Source: Sporosarcina koreensis (GTDB lineage: Bacteria > Bacillota > Bacilli > Bacillales_A > Planococcaceae). From it: 64,000 nucleotides of DNA. The notes beneath the pieces are model-generated. The model saw only the letters and a program-made list of their open reading frames with translations, was not told the DNA's origin and searched no databases. The position numbers and the translations under genes are program-made. The first letter of the stretch is position 1; every line of letters begins with the position of its first letter. Below, piece after piece: positions 56,586 to 63,637 of the stretch. The DNA lies in the NCBI RefSeq assembly GCF_000826145.2, contig NZ_LN651337.1:437774-501773 (forward strand), given 5' to 3'.

Positions 56586-57551
56586 ATGAAGCTGCTGAAA
56601 AACCATTGGAAAAAAATCATCGTCGGGGTCATCGCATTGTTCGTCCTCATCCAGCTGGCGGGCGGCATATTCTTCTATGATCTCGCCATCAAGCGGGGAC
56701 CGAAAGAATTCCTTCAGAACAACGCCGACCTCGATGTGGCGGATGAATCGATGGATCTCTATCTGAACGGCGACTGGACATCATGGGTGGCGGATCAGGA
56801 CTTTGAACAGCTGACGATGACGTCCCGCGACGGCATCGAGCTGAACGGGTACTTCCTGCCTGCTGCCAAGCCGTCCGGTAAGCTCGTCATCCTGACGCAC
56901 GGCTATCTCGGCAACGCCAAACAGATGGGGCTGTTCGGCATGTTCTACTACCAGGAGCTCGGCTATAACCTGTTCATGCCGGATGCCAGAGGACATGGAA
57001 AGAGCGGGGGAACCTACTATGGATTCGGCTGGCCGGACCGGCTCGACCTGATCGACTGGACGGACCTTCTGACAGGAAAGCTCGGCCAGCAGACCGAAGT
57101 CGTCTACCATGGACTGTCCATGGGTGCGGCGACCGTCCTCATGGCAAGCGGAGAAGAAGAGCTGCCAAAGCAGGTGAAAGCGATCGTGGCCGACAGTCCG
57201 TACGGCTCGGTCTATCAGCTGTTCGCCTACCAGATGAACCGGATGTTCCACCTGCCGGCATTCCCGCTCCTCGACAGCACAAGCCTGATCACGAAACTGC
57301 GGGCAGGGTATTTCTTCCGGGAGGCGAACTCACTGGAAGCGGTGAAGCATACGGACGTGCCGATCCTGTATATCCACGGCGACTCCGACACCTTTGTCCC
57401 GCTGAAGAACGCATTGGAGTTGTACAACAGCACCTCCAGCAGTACCGAACTGCTTGTTGTCGAAGGCGCGAATCATGGGGAGTCGTATGCGAAGGAGCCG
57501 GGATTGTATAGGGAGAAAGTTGGGCAGTTTCTTGGTAATATCGTTAAATGA
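56586..57551 (+). CDS. Alpha/beta hydrolase, membrane-anchored
   Basis: A 321-residue alpha/beta hydrolase with an N-terminal TM helix (about residues 11-30). Oxyanion 'LVILTHGYLGNA', nucleophile Ser in 'YHGLSMGAATV' (GLSMG), Asp in 'IHGDSDTFVP' and His in 'EGANHGESY' complete the triad. It is similar in layout to B. subtilis YqkD. Substrate unknown; the anchor suggests action at the outer membrane face. Confidence 0.88.
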   Translation: MKLLKNHWKKIIVGVIALFVLIQLAGGIFFYDLAIKRGPKEFLQNNADLDVADESMDLYLNGDWTSWVADQDFEQLTMTSRDGIELNGYFLPAAKPSGKLVILTHGYLGNAKQMGLFGMFYYQELGYNLFMPDARGHGKSGGTYYGFGWPDRLDLIDWTDLLTGKLGQQTEVVYHGLSMGAATVLMASGEEELPKQVKAIVADSPYGSVYQLFAYQMNRMFHLPAFPLLDSTSLITKLRAGYFFREANSLEAVKHTDVPILYIHGDSDTFVPLKNALELYNSTSSSTELLVVEGANHGESYAKEPGLYREKVGQFLGNIVK

Positions 57552-57593
57552 AAAGCGGAAGCTGACCGTCATTGGTCAGCTTCCGTTTTTATC
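57551..57593. terminator. Bidirectional terminator
   Basis: CGGAAGCTGACC / GGTCAGCTTCCG stem with A/T flanks, between convergent genes. Confidence 0.9.
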
Positions 57594-57903
57594 AGCTCGC
57601 AGGCTTTGTAAAGCTTTGTCGAACCAAGTAGAAGAAATACACGGCGCCAATGATGACAGCCGGTCCGGCGAGCGGCTGGACGAATGAAAGTACCGATGCT
57701 CTGAACAGAAGTGCCAACAGCAGACCGATCATAGCCAGTACGACTAGCATAGCTGCATGTACCTGAACAAAGGTAAGTATAGACGCCGCCGGTCCTGTCA
57801 GAATATACAGCGCATACAGGCCGACAATGGCAAGCAAACCGATCTGCAGCCCGACAGACGTGCCATGCAGGGAATAATCGTTAAGTGCCTGTGCAAGATA
57901 CAA
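57592..57903 (-). CDS. Small membrane protein, 5' end likely altered
   Basis: A 103-residue protein with three hydrophobic helices (about residues 19-37, 41-66, 70-93). The only start in frame is TTG 57903, without a ribosome site, and its first six codons lie inside the 69-bp repeat R1. The gene's own start was probably displaced by the repeat, so it may be truncated or silent. The family is not recognised. Confidence 0.45.
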   Translation of the reverse strand: MYLAQALNDYSLHGTSVGLQIGLLAIVGLYALYILTGPAASILTFVQVHAAMLVVLAMIGLLLALLFRASVLSFVQPLAGPAVIIGAVYFFYLVRQSFTKPAS

Positions 57904-57953
57904 TTCAGAAACAAATCAGAATAGTGTCGAAGTAGTGTGATACACAGGCACAT
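57885..57953. repeat. 69-bp repeat R1 with inverted ends
   Basis: Starts GTGCCTGTG and ends CACAGGCACAT, so the ends are inverted (9-10 bp). It matches R2 (58324-58392) at 62 of 69 positions in direct orientation. A third copy of the end sequence (CACACAGGCAC) lies at 57988-57998. This looks like a small REP-like or MITE-like palindromic element. Confidence 0.7.
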
Positions 57954-58416
57954 GTCACTCATGTCACTCAGTTTAGGAGTTGTGTGACACACAGGCACGT
58001 TTCTCTTTTCAGATGGACTCGCGACGAAGTTAGGTCGATTGAACCGTAACAAGTTCACCGAGTTCTCTTTTTTGTTTGGATAGGAATTGTCCGATTCCAA
58101 CAGCGCTACTAAGGACTGGGTAGTCGAGGGCAAGTGGGGCTGTATGATCTCCAAAGGAATCGGCGGTTTCATCACCGGTCAAGGTACAAAGTTTTTACTT
58201 AACGCGCAACTGTACATGGTGCAATTCAAATGAAAATCAGGTTTATAACACAAAGAGGAGATTGAGCTGTTTTTGAAGACTTTGGTTGCTCGAATGTATT
58301 ATGTCTGGTAATTTCAGTGTCACGTGCCTGTGCATCATACAATTCAGACACAAGTCAGAATAGTGTCGAAGTTGTGTAATACACAGGAACATCTAACTTT
58401 AATTGGAGAGGTCCAC
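57904..58416. other. Gene-poor junction region between core genome and prophage remnant
   Basis: 513 bp with repeats R1 and R2, tandem 'ATGTCACTC' copies (57952-57969), and an open stretch 58087-58233 that could encode 48 residues from a TTG without a good ribosome site ('KWGCMISKGIGGFITGQG' inside). That stretch reads like the tail of a lost gene. Nothing else could be supported. Confidence 0.5.
58324..58392. repeat. 69-bp repeat R2 with inverted ends
   Basis: Direct copy of R1 with seven substitutions; right end CACAGGAAC is one base off the palindrome. It ends 24 nt before the xtrA start. Confidence 0.7.
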
Positions 58417-58614
58417 GTGAACATAGACATTCCATTAAATATGGATACATTTCTCAATTATCTTGGTATAATTGATCTACCGGTAAACTGTGTTGTGGTA
58501 ATTTCGGAGGGGAAAGCGAAGTTGCGAGAATTACCAGAGCACGGTGAATACAAGATCGTAACGCATCAGGGGAAAGTGAGACGGATGCGGAGGGAAGAGG
58601 GAGAAGAGTTTTGA
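58417..58614 (+). CDS. xtrA: XtrA/YqaO-family phage protein
   Basis: A 65-residue phage protein matching XtrA (PBSX) and YqaO (skin element): 'VVVISEGKAKLRELPEHGEY' and 'VTHQGKVRRMRREEGEEF' are diagnostic. In those phages it lies just before the late-gene sigma-like regulator Xpf. The role is unknown. GTG 58417 follows GGAGAGG. Its TGA overlaps the TTG of the next gene (TTGA). Confidence 0.85.
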   Translation: MNIDIPLNMDTFLNYLGIIDLPVNCVVVISEGKAKLRELPEHGEYKIVTHQGKVRRMRREEGEEF

Positions 58615-59144
58615 GTGGTAAAAAGAGTGAAAAGAACCGGGATAAGGCTAGGAAGGCTGACATTAATAAATTCCTTAAAAAACCTAGAACATTTGATAGA
58701 ATTGACATGAATTTGTATTACTATAGTAAGATGAAAAAGAATAAGAAGTACTCTAAAACTTTAAAAATTTTACCAATCGTACTTTTAGTTATCCAAGCAA
58801 TTTCGGTAATTGTCTTTACGATAACAAGCAATGAAACGAGTACCGATGAAAAAATGATATTCTTTGCAGGGTTTGTCATTATAGTAACAATTATGATGCC
58901 AATTATTCAGTATCTCTTCAGTAGGGGTGATTCATTAACAAACGACAAAATAGAGTTTTATCTTCTTTTTCAAAATCAGTTACTTTTAAAAAATGTAAAA
59001 CTAACTAGCGAGGAAATGCAAGATGCGGAAGAAGTTCTTTGGAGAATCGCAAACTTAGAAAGTATAGATGCAGTTGACGAAGAAAATTTTTTGAATCACA
59101 AATATGCCCAAGATCTTAGTCACTTAGCGAAGAAAAAGAAATAA
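58611..59144 (+). CDS. Two-TM membrane protein, prophage cargo gene
   Basis: A 177-residue AT-rich gene starting TTG in a TTGA overlap with xtrA and using the GGGAG inside the xtrA end as ribosome site. The N-terminal 50 residues are very basic, two TM helices follow (about 53-71 and 83-103), and a cytoplasmic acidic C-terminal domain ends in a KKKK tail. I do not recognise it. Its place between xtrA and a phage-type terminator copy marks it as an accessory (moron-like) gene, possibly defence or superinfection exclusion. Confidence 0.7.
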   Translation: MSGKKSEKNRDKARKADINKFLKKPRTFDRIDMNLYYYSKMKKNKKYSKTLKILPIVLLVIQAISVIVFTITSNETSTDEKMIFFAGFVIIVTIMMPIIQYLFSRGDSLTNDKIEFYLLFQNQLLLKNVKLTSEEMQDAEEVLWRIANLESIDAVDEENFLNHKYAQDLSHLAKKKK

Positions 59145-59208
59145 ATCCACCCTGGCCAACCAGAGGACAACATTTGATTACAGCATAGCTCTGTGTCATT
59201 TGTTGTCA
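59145..59208 (+). repeat. Damaged copy (A) of the cargo downstream element
   Basis: Nearly identical to 60602-60668: both carry CCTGGCCAACCAGAGGACAA and then CATTTGATT.CAGCAT. In copy A the right arm reads TGTTGTCACTC instead of TGTTGTCCTCT and lacks the T run, so it is a degenerate terminator at a duplication junction. Confidence 0.75.
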
Positions 59209-59214
59209 CTCAAT

Positions 59215-59292
59215 AAGCACAGTGAAGATTAGATCGTTACGCACCAAGAAAAAGTTACATGGATGCGGCGGAAAGAGGGAGAAGAGTTTTGA
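59215..59292 (+). pseudogene. xtrA 3'-end fragment (second copy)
   Basis: Reads in frame as KHSED-stop-IVTHQEKVTWMRRKEGEEF, matching the last 25 residues of the intact xtrA upstream (EHGEYKIVTHQGKVRRMRREEGEEF). Only the 3' end is left, with an in-frame TAG. It supplies the ribosome site and TTGA overlap for the following cargo gene. Confidence 0.85.
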
Positions 59293-60602
59293 GTAAAATA
59301 GAAAATGTTACTTCGATTGCGGAGATAAGAAATCATATAAGCGGAATTAAAGAATTGCTAGGCAATAAAACTCTTATGAAATCGATGAAAATCACACCTC
59401 TTCAAAAAATGAAATTTGAAAGTCAAGTGAAAAGGATTGATGAGGAATTCGCCTCCCTCTTCACTTTACCGGACAGCTTTAATGAAACTTTCAAAGATAC
59501 AGGATGGATTGCTTTCGAGTCATTAAGTGTTGAAATTATGGAAAAGAGCATTGAAATTGCAAATGAAAATGGAACTGATGATGGAGAAGAATATTTAACT
59601 AGTTATTATACTAATAGAGAAGAGGTGAACCATTTATGCAACCGGGCTAAAAGACATCTGGGGGGAAGATCGTCCTTATTTGAATTGGCTACTGATGACC
59701 ACTTCAGTGGGAGATATTATTCATGTATACCACTCTTTTTGATGATAATTGATGGATTCGTTAACGAAGAAGAAGCAACAGGATTTTTTGCGGAAAGTAC
59801 GGACTTAATTGCTTGGGATTCAGTTGTAGGTCATGAATCAGGACTAAACGAAGTTTCAAAATTAATGTCCAAAACTAGAAGGAAAACTAACATTGAAGAG
59901 ATTAAGATACCTTACAGGAATGGTATTTTACATGGGAGAGATTTGAACTATGCAAATCCTGTTGTTTCAAGTAAATTATTAGCTGTAATTTTTTCACTTA
60001 TGGATTGGATAGAAGCTAAAAAGAAAATGAAATCCGGAAAAACCAAAGAATTCTATGCAGCTCCTAGCGTAGAAGAAACCCTCTCTTCATTATCAAATTA
60101 TGCTACAACGAGAGAAAAACTGGACCAGCAAAAAGATATGATGGATGAATGGAAGAAAAGAGACATTGAAGTGGGTGTTTCTGTTCCTAAGGAGGGAAGA
60201 GTTGAAGATTTTGAGGAAGGTACACCTGAAAGAAGTTTGATTGAAATCTTTAAATATATTAACGATAACAACTTTGGTCATTTATCAGATCGAATTTTTT
60301 ATGATTCGAGAAAAATGACGAAGGCTAAAAAAGCCGGAGAATTAAAAGGATTACTAAAGGACATTGATATTGATAGTTACGAAATACTAGAAATACGAGA
60401 TGAAGCTCCCGCAGTAACTGAATTGAAAGTTAAAGTTGGATTGAAGGTCAAAGATGAAATAAAGTTCAATGATGAAACATTCAGATTGATTTACTCAGAC
60501 GATGAAAGAACTCCTTACGTTAGAGGTTCTGAAGAAGGAAGATGGAGAGTTATTGATGGCTTTATCATGCAATGGGAGCTATTCCAACTTGATATAAAAT
60601 AG
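59289..60602 (+). CDS. HEPN-like protein, prophage cargo gene
   Basis: A 437-residue soluble protein in an AT-rich stretch. A helical region (about residues 120-245) ends in 'PYRNGILHGRDLNYANP', where Arg210-x4-His215 is the RX4-6H RNase motif of HEPN domains, preceded by 'PLFLMIIDGFVNEEE', the usual partner helix. A charged linker (265-300) leads to a C-terminal alpha+beta domain that could be NTF2-like. HEPN proteins are common RNA-cleaving toxins and abortive-infection effectors. TTG 59289 overlaps the xtrA-fragment stop. A phage-defence role is inference. Confidence 0.72.
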   Translation: MSKIENVTSIAEIRNHISGIKELLGNKTLMKSMKITPLQKMKFESQVKRIDEEFASLFTLPDSFNETFKDTGWIAFESLSVEIMEKSIEIANENGTDDGEEYLTSYYTNREEVNHLCNRAKRHLGGRSSLFELATDDHFSGRYYSCIPLFLMIIDGFVNEEEATGFFAESTDLIAWDSVVGHESGLNEVSKLMSKTRRKTNIEEIKIPYRNGILHGRDLNYANPVVSSKLLAVIFSLMDWIEAKKKMKSGKTKEFYAAPSVEETLSSLSNYATTREKLDQQKDMMDEWKKRDIEVGVSVPKEGRVEDFEEGTPERSLIEIFKYINDNNFGHLSDRIFYDSRKMTKAKKAGELKGLLKDIDIDSYEILEIRDEAPAVTELKVKVGLKVKDEIKFNDETFRLIYSDDERTPYVRGSEEGRWRVIDGFIMQWELFQLDIK

Positions 60603-60674
60603 TCCGCCCTGGCCAACCAGAGGACAACATTTGATTGCAGCATTGCGCTGTGTCATTTGTTGTCCTCTTTTTTT
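60602..60674 (+). terminator. Intact cargo downstream element (B) and terminator
   Basis: Perfect 11-bp stem AGAGGACAACA (60619-60629) / TGTTGTCCTCT (60658-60668) with a seven-T run; same sequence as copy A at 59145. Confidence 0.85.
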
Positions 60675-60700
60675 ATTTTCAAACAGAAAAGAGGGGTGTC

Positions 60701-60862
60701 ATGAGAGAGGCACAGGAGCGACGAGGTAAGTCGGAAAGAATTCAACATACCAATACAGCGGACAAGCCAGTAGAGCGCCTGTCTGCCCGGGAACTGGCTG
60801 ATCTGATGGGCACGAATCGAGGCACGTATACACGGCGGCGGGGAGCAGTCAGAAAACGATAG
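60701..60862 (+). CDS. Small phage protein
   Basis: A 53-residue basic protein with an AAGAGGGG site. 'LSARELADLMGTNRGTYTRR' reads like a helix-turn-helix half. It lies directly before the Xpf-like gene (11 nt) and returns to the high-GC codon use of the phage backbone. Family not recognised. Confidence 0.6.
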   Translation: MREAQERRGKSERIQHTNTADKPVERLSARELADLMGTNRGTYTRRRGAVRKR

Positions 60863-60873
60863 GGGGAGTTAGG

Positions 60874-61365
60874 ATGGAGAACTGGGCGGATCAGTTGCTG
60901 CGGGAGTATGAGGTAGGGAAGAGGGGATTGACGGCCATGCGAGATGGACTGGAGCGGCTGGATCCGTCGACCAAACAGGACCTGACGCAGATCAATAGCA
61001 TGATCGACAGTATGGCGTATTCCATGGACTGGATGGCAACCGGGCGGCAACCTGGGAACTATCGCGGTGCGGACAAAAAGGCGATCTATCAGCGGCAGTA
61101 TTTTGAGAGTATGGATCTGATTCCGGACATTTAGGAGCAGCTGGAGGATATGGGTGCTAAACAGCTGTATATGACGCAGGAAGAGAATATCCTCCTTTCG
61201 CAGATATTCGGTGCGATGTCGCTTCGGGAGCAGCAGTGTTACATCTTGCATATTGGGCAGAAGATGAGTATGGGACGGATTGCAGAAGAGATCGGCGTAA
61301 GCAAGGCGACCGTCCAGAAGTACATCAGCCGAGCAAAGGAAAAGGTGCTGGAACGGGTGTCCTGA
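60874..61365 (+). pseudogene. Xpf-like late sigma factor, split by an in-frame TAG
   Basis: One reading frame of 164 codons interrupted only by TAG at 61132-61134. The first part (86 residues, 'WMATGRQPGNYRGADKKAIY') and second part (from ATG 61150, sigma-70 region 4 'MSMGRIAEEIGVSKATVQKY') together match the PBSX Xpf-type positive control factor in order and size, including 'LREQQCYILH'. Either it is a point-mutation pseudogene or the second part is made by re-initiation at 61150 (GGAGG three bases upstream). In the phage it would switch on late genes. Confidence 0.8.
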
Positions 61366-61372
61366 ATGTTCC

Positions 61373-61406
61373 TTGTCATACGCTTGTCATACGAAGTCTG
61401 TATAAG
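61373..61406 (+). promoter_or_regulatory. Candidate phage late promoter (tandem 11-bp repeat)
   Basis: CTTGTCATACG occurs twice in tandem at an exact 11-bp period (61372-61393), then TATAAG at 61401-61406. Spacing does not fit sigma-A, but two same-face half-sites before a -10 would suit an Xpf/ArpU-type regulator. It lies just after the sigma-like gene, where phage late operons start, and AAAGGAGGGG follows at 61421-61430. Confidence 0.5.
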
Positions 61407-61535
61407 TGAGGGGAACCATTAAAGGAGGGGTGCGCTTGAGCAACTCAGACACCTCTGACTGCCCCGTACGTAACGAGTGATAAATAAAGGATTTTCACCT
61501 TTCTGGGCGAATAGTGTCAGATGGGGGTGAGCGGG

Positions 61536-61991
61536 ATGATAATTTATGATTTAGGTAATATATCTGATTGGTTAACCTCTATCGGAACCATAAGCGCTGT
61601 AATAGTGGCATTATATTTAGCGAAAAGGGACGATAAACCACGAGTTGAGGTCAAATCGACAATGAGCTATGGGGTTAGCTACGCCGGGGACATTTTTAGA
61701 CATCCAGTTTTCATAAACTTGGAGATTGTAAATACCGGTAAGATTCCAATTCATTTAGCGGAATGCACCTTACAAATGAGTAGATTTAATAAGGCGAGAA
61801 TGGCATTCCCAGATGGAACCCAGAACGTAAAAATATTATTAAATCCCGGAGAATTTTATGAACACAAGTTATCTTACGAACCAATTTATAATTATCTCAG
61901 AAGCAAAGGTATCAAGAAGTTGAAAACTTACATGTTTTTTAAAAGTTCACTTGGCAAGATATATAAAGCGAAAGTTATTTTACATTCATAG
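61536..61991 (+). CDS. Membrane-anchored protein, prophage-region cargo
   Basis: A 151-residue AT-rich gene. One N-terminal TM helix (about residues 11-29, 'WLTSIGTISAVIVALYLAKR') is followed by a beta-rich domain with an Ig-like look ('FINLEIVNTGKIPIHLAECT'). ATG 61536 has a GGGGGTGAG site. Proteins of this layout often lie in prophage accessory loci; the function is unknown. It replaces the expected terminase genes after the late promoter. Confidence 0.65.
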   Translation: MIIYDLGNISDWLTSIGTISAVIVALYLAKRDDKPRVEVKSTMSYGVSYAGDIFRHPVFINLEIVNTGKIPIHLAECTLQMSRFNKARMAFPDGTQNVKILLNPGEFYEHKLSYEPIYNYLRSKGIKKLKTYMFFKSSLGKIYKAKVILHS

Positions 61992-62210
61992 CGCTTCTTC
62001 GGAGGTGCTTTTTCTATGCAAAGTGGTAATGTGTCGATATATGTCGAACGAATATTACAGGTATTGTGTATTGCAAAATAGAAGTGCAGACTTGTGCAAG
62101 TGATTTGTACAGAGTCCCGCACTTTTTTGGTGCATAAAAAAAGACTTGCCAGCCACCCCAAGTCCCTCTACTGTATAGGTGTCGAATCTAACAGGTGGAG
62201 GTAGGAAAGG

Positions 62211-63637
62211 ATGCTAGCAATGTCTGAAGTTCATTGTATTAAAACACTACGAGATAATAAAGGATTGACGATATCTGAAATCGCCAGGACCATGTCGATC
62301 AATTGGCGGACCGCTAAGAAATATGCGGATGACAATCAACTACCCGAAATGAAAATAAAAAAACGAAGAGGAATGATGTATGAAAGCAAGTGGGGAGAAA
62401 TTGTTGGCGACTGGCTGGAAGAGGTTGCAAGGGAAAGACGGAAAAGTCGGCGGACGAACAAGCAAATGCATCAGGAGTTGGTGGAGTTAGGATTTACAGG
62501 ATCCTATCGGACCCTGTGTGACTTCATCAAAACTTGGCGAGCTTCCAACGACGAGAAAAGTTCGCCTGATACGGAAGCGGAGCGTTTGGAACATCCTCCT
62601 GGCAGGCGCAGGTTGATTTTGGAGTCATGGAAGCTGTCCAAGGGGGCGTCTATAAGGATGTTCGTGCATTGGTGATGTCCTACCCGGCAAGCAACGCAGC
62701 TTTTTGCGTACCAATGCCATCGGAAAATCAGGAGTGTTTCTTGAGCGGACTAAAGATGCTTTTTGAACAAGCGGGCGGTGTTCCGCTCAGTATCCGGATT
62801 GACAACTTATCTCCCGCCGTGAAGAAAGTGCGCGGCTCCCACGGAGAAGCAGAGTTGACGGATGGCTTCGCCGCTTTCCAGGCGTATTACGGATTTGACG
62901 TGCAGGTGTGCAATCCAAACAAAGGGAACGAAAAGGGACATGTGGAGCGGAAGGTAGGCTATGTACGCTACAACTTCTTCAGTGTCCCACCGATCATGAT
63001 AGATTGGGACGATCTTCGATCGCAGCTGCTCAAAGTACTGACGAAGGACCGACAGCGACTCCATTATACAAAGCAGAAACTGATCGAAGAGCTGTGGCAG
63101 GAAGAAAGAAAAGTACTTCGGAAGCTGCCAGACGAGGATTATCCCGTATTCAAGCAAACAGACGCGTCTTTTAACAAGTACAGCGAATTTAAATTGGATA
63201 ACCGTCTCATTCACGTGCCTGGCGCGAGGAAACATGCGAAGTTGACGTGTGTCGCCTACTGGGACATCTTCAAAATCATTACGGAAGATGGCGAAGTACT
63301 CCTGAGCGACCATAGGCCTTATCTAGAAAAACGACGCTTGATCCCCTGGTATGAGATTTTGAAAATCTGGCGCACTAAACCGAGGGTGGTCGAACATTCC
63401 TGCTATCGTCGGTATCTGCCGCCTCGCATACTGAACTACTTATCCGTCAAGGATGGGAGGCAGCGCCAGGAACGAATTGAACAGATGATTTCACTTTTGA
63501 TCCAGCATGAAATGAATGAAATCGAAGAGCGTTTCTATGAGTTGATGACTGCTTCTCCAGCCCCCTCTCATCCGTACGATGTAGAGTGGTCTCAATATGA
63601 TGCTTTACAGCCGGAGCAGCAGGAGGTCCAGTCATGA
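62211..63637 (+). pseudogene. istA: IS21 transposase istA, frameshifted
   Basis: Frame 1 (62211 to about 62605) has the N-terminal HTH ('LTISEIARTMSINWRTAKKY'). Frame 2 (about 62605-63637) has the DDE core: first Asp in 'AQVDFGVMEA', second in 'SIRIDNLSPAV' and Glu in 'KGHVERKVGYV'. The shift is at GGCAGGCGCAG (62601-62611); one missing base there (GGCACGGCGCAG in relatives would read G-T-A-Q) restores a full 470-480-residue IstA. The transposase is therefore probably inactive unless this is a sequencing error. Confidence 0.85.

Noticed and set aside
57798..58175. 125-codon minus-strand frame over the repeats at the island border.
   Set aside because: Overlaps R1 and the small membrane-protein gene, no ribosome site, and no protein-like pattern.
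61435..61479. 14-codon frame after AAAGGAGGGG in the late-promoter region as a terminase start.
   Set aside because: Too short and unlike terminase small-subunit N-termini; more likely what is left after loss of the late genes.
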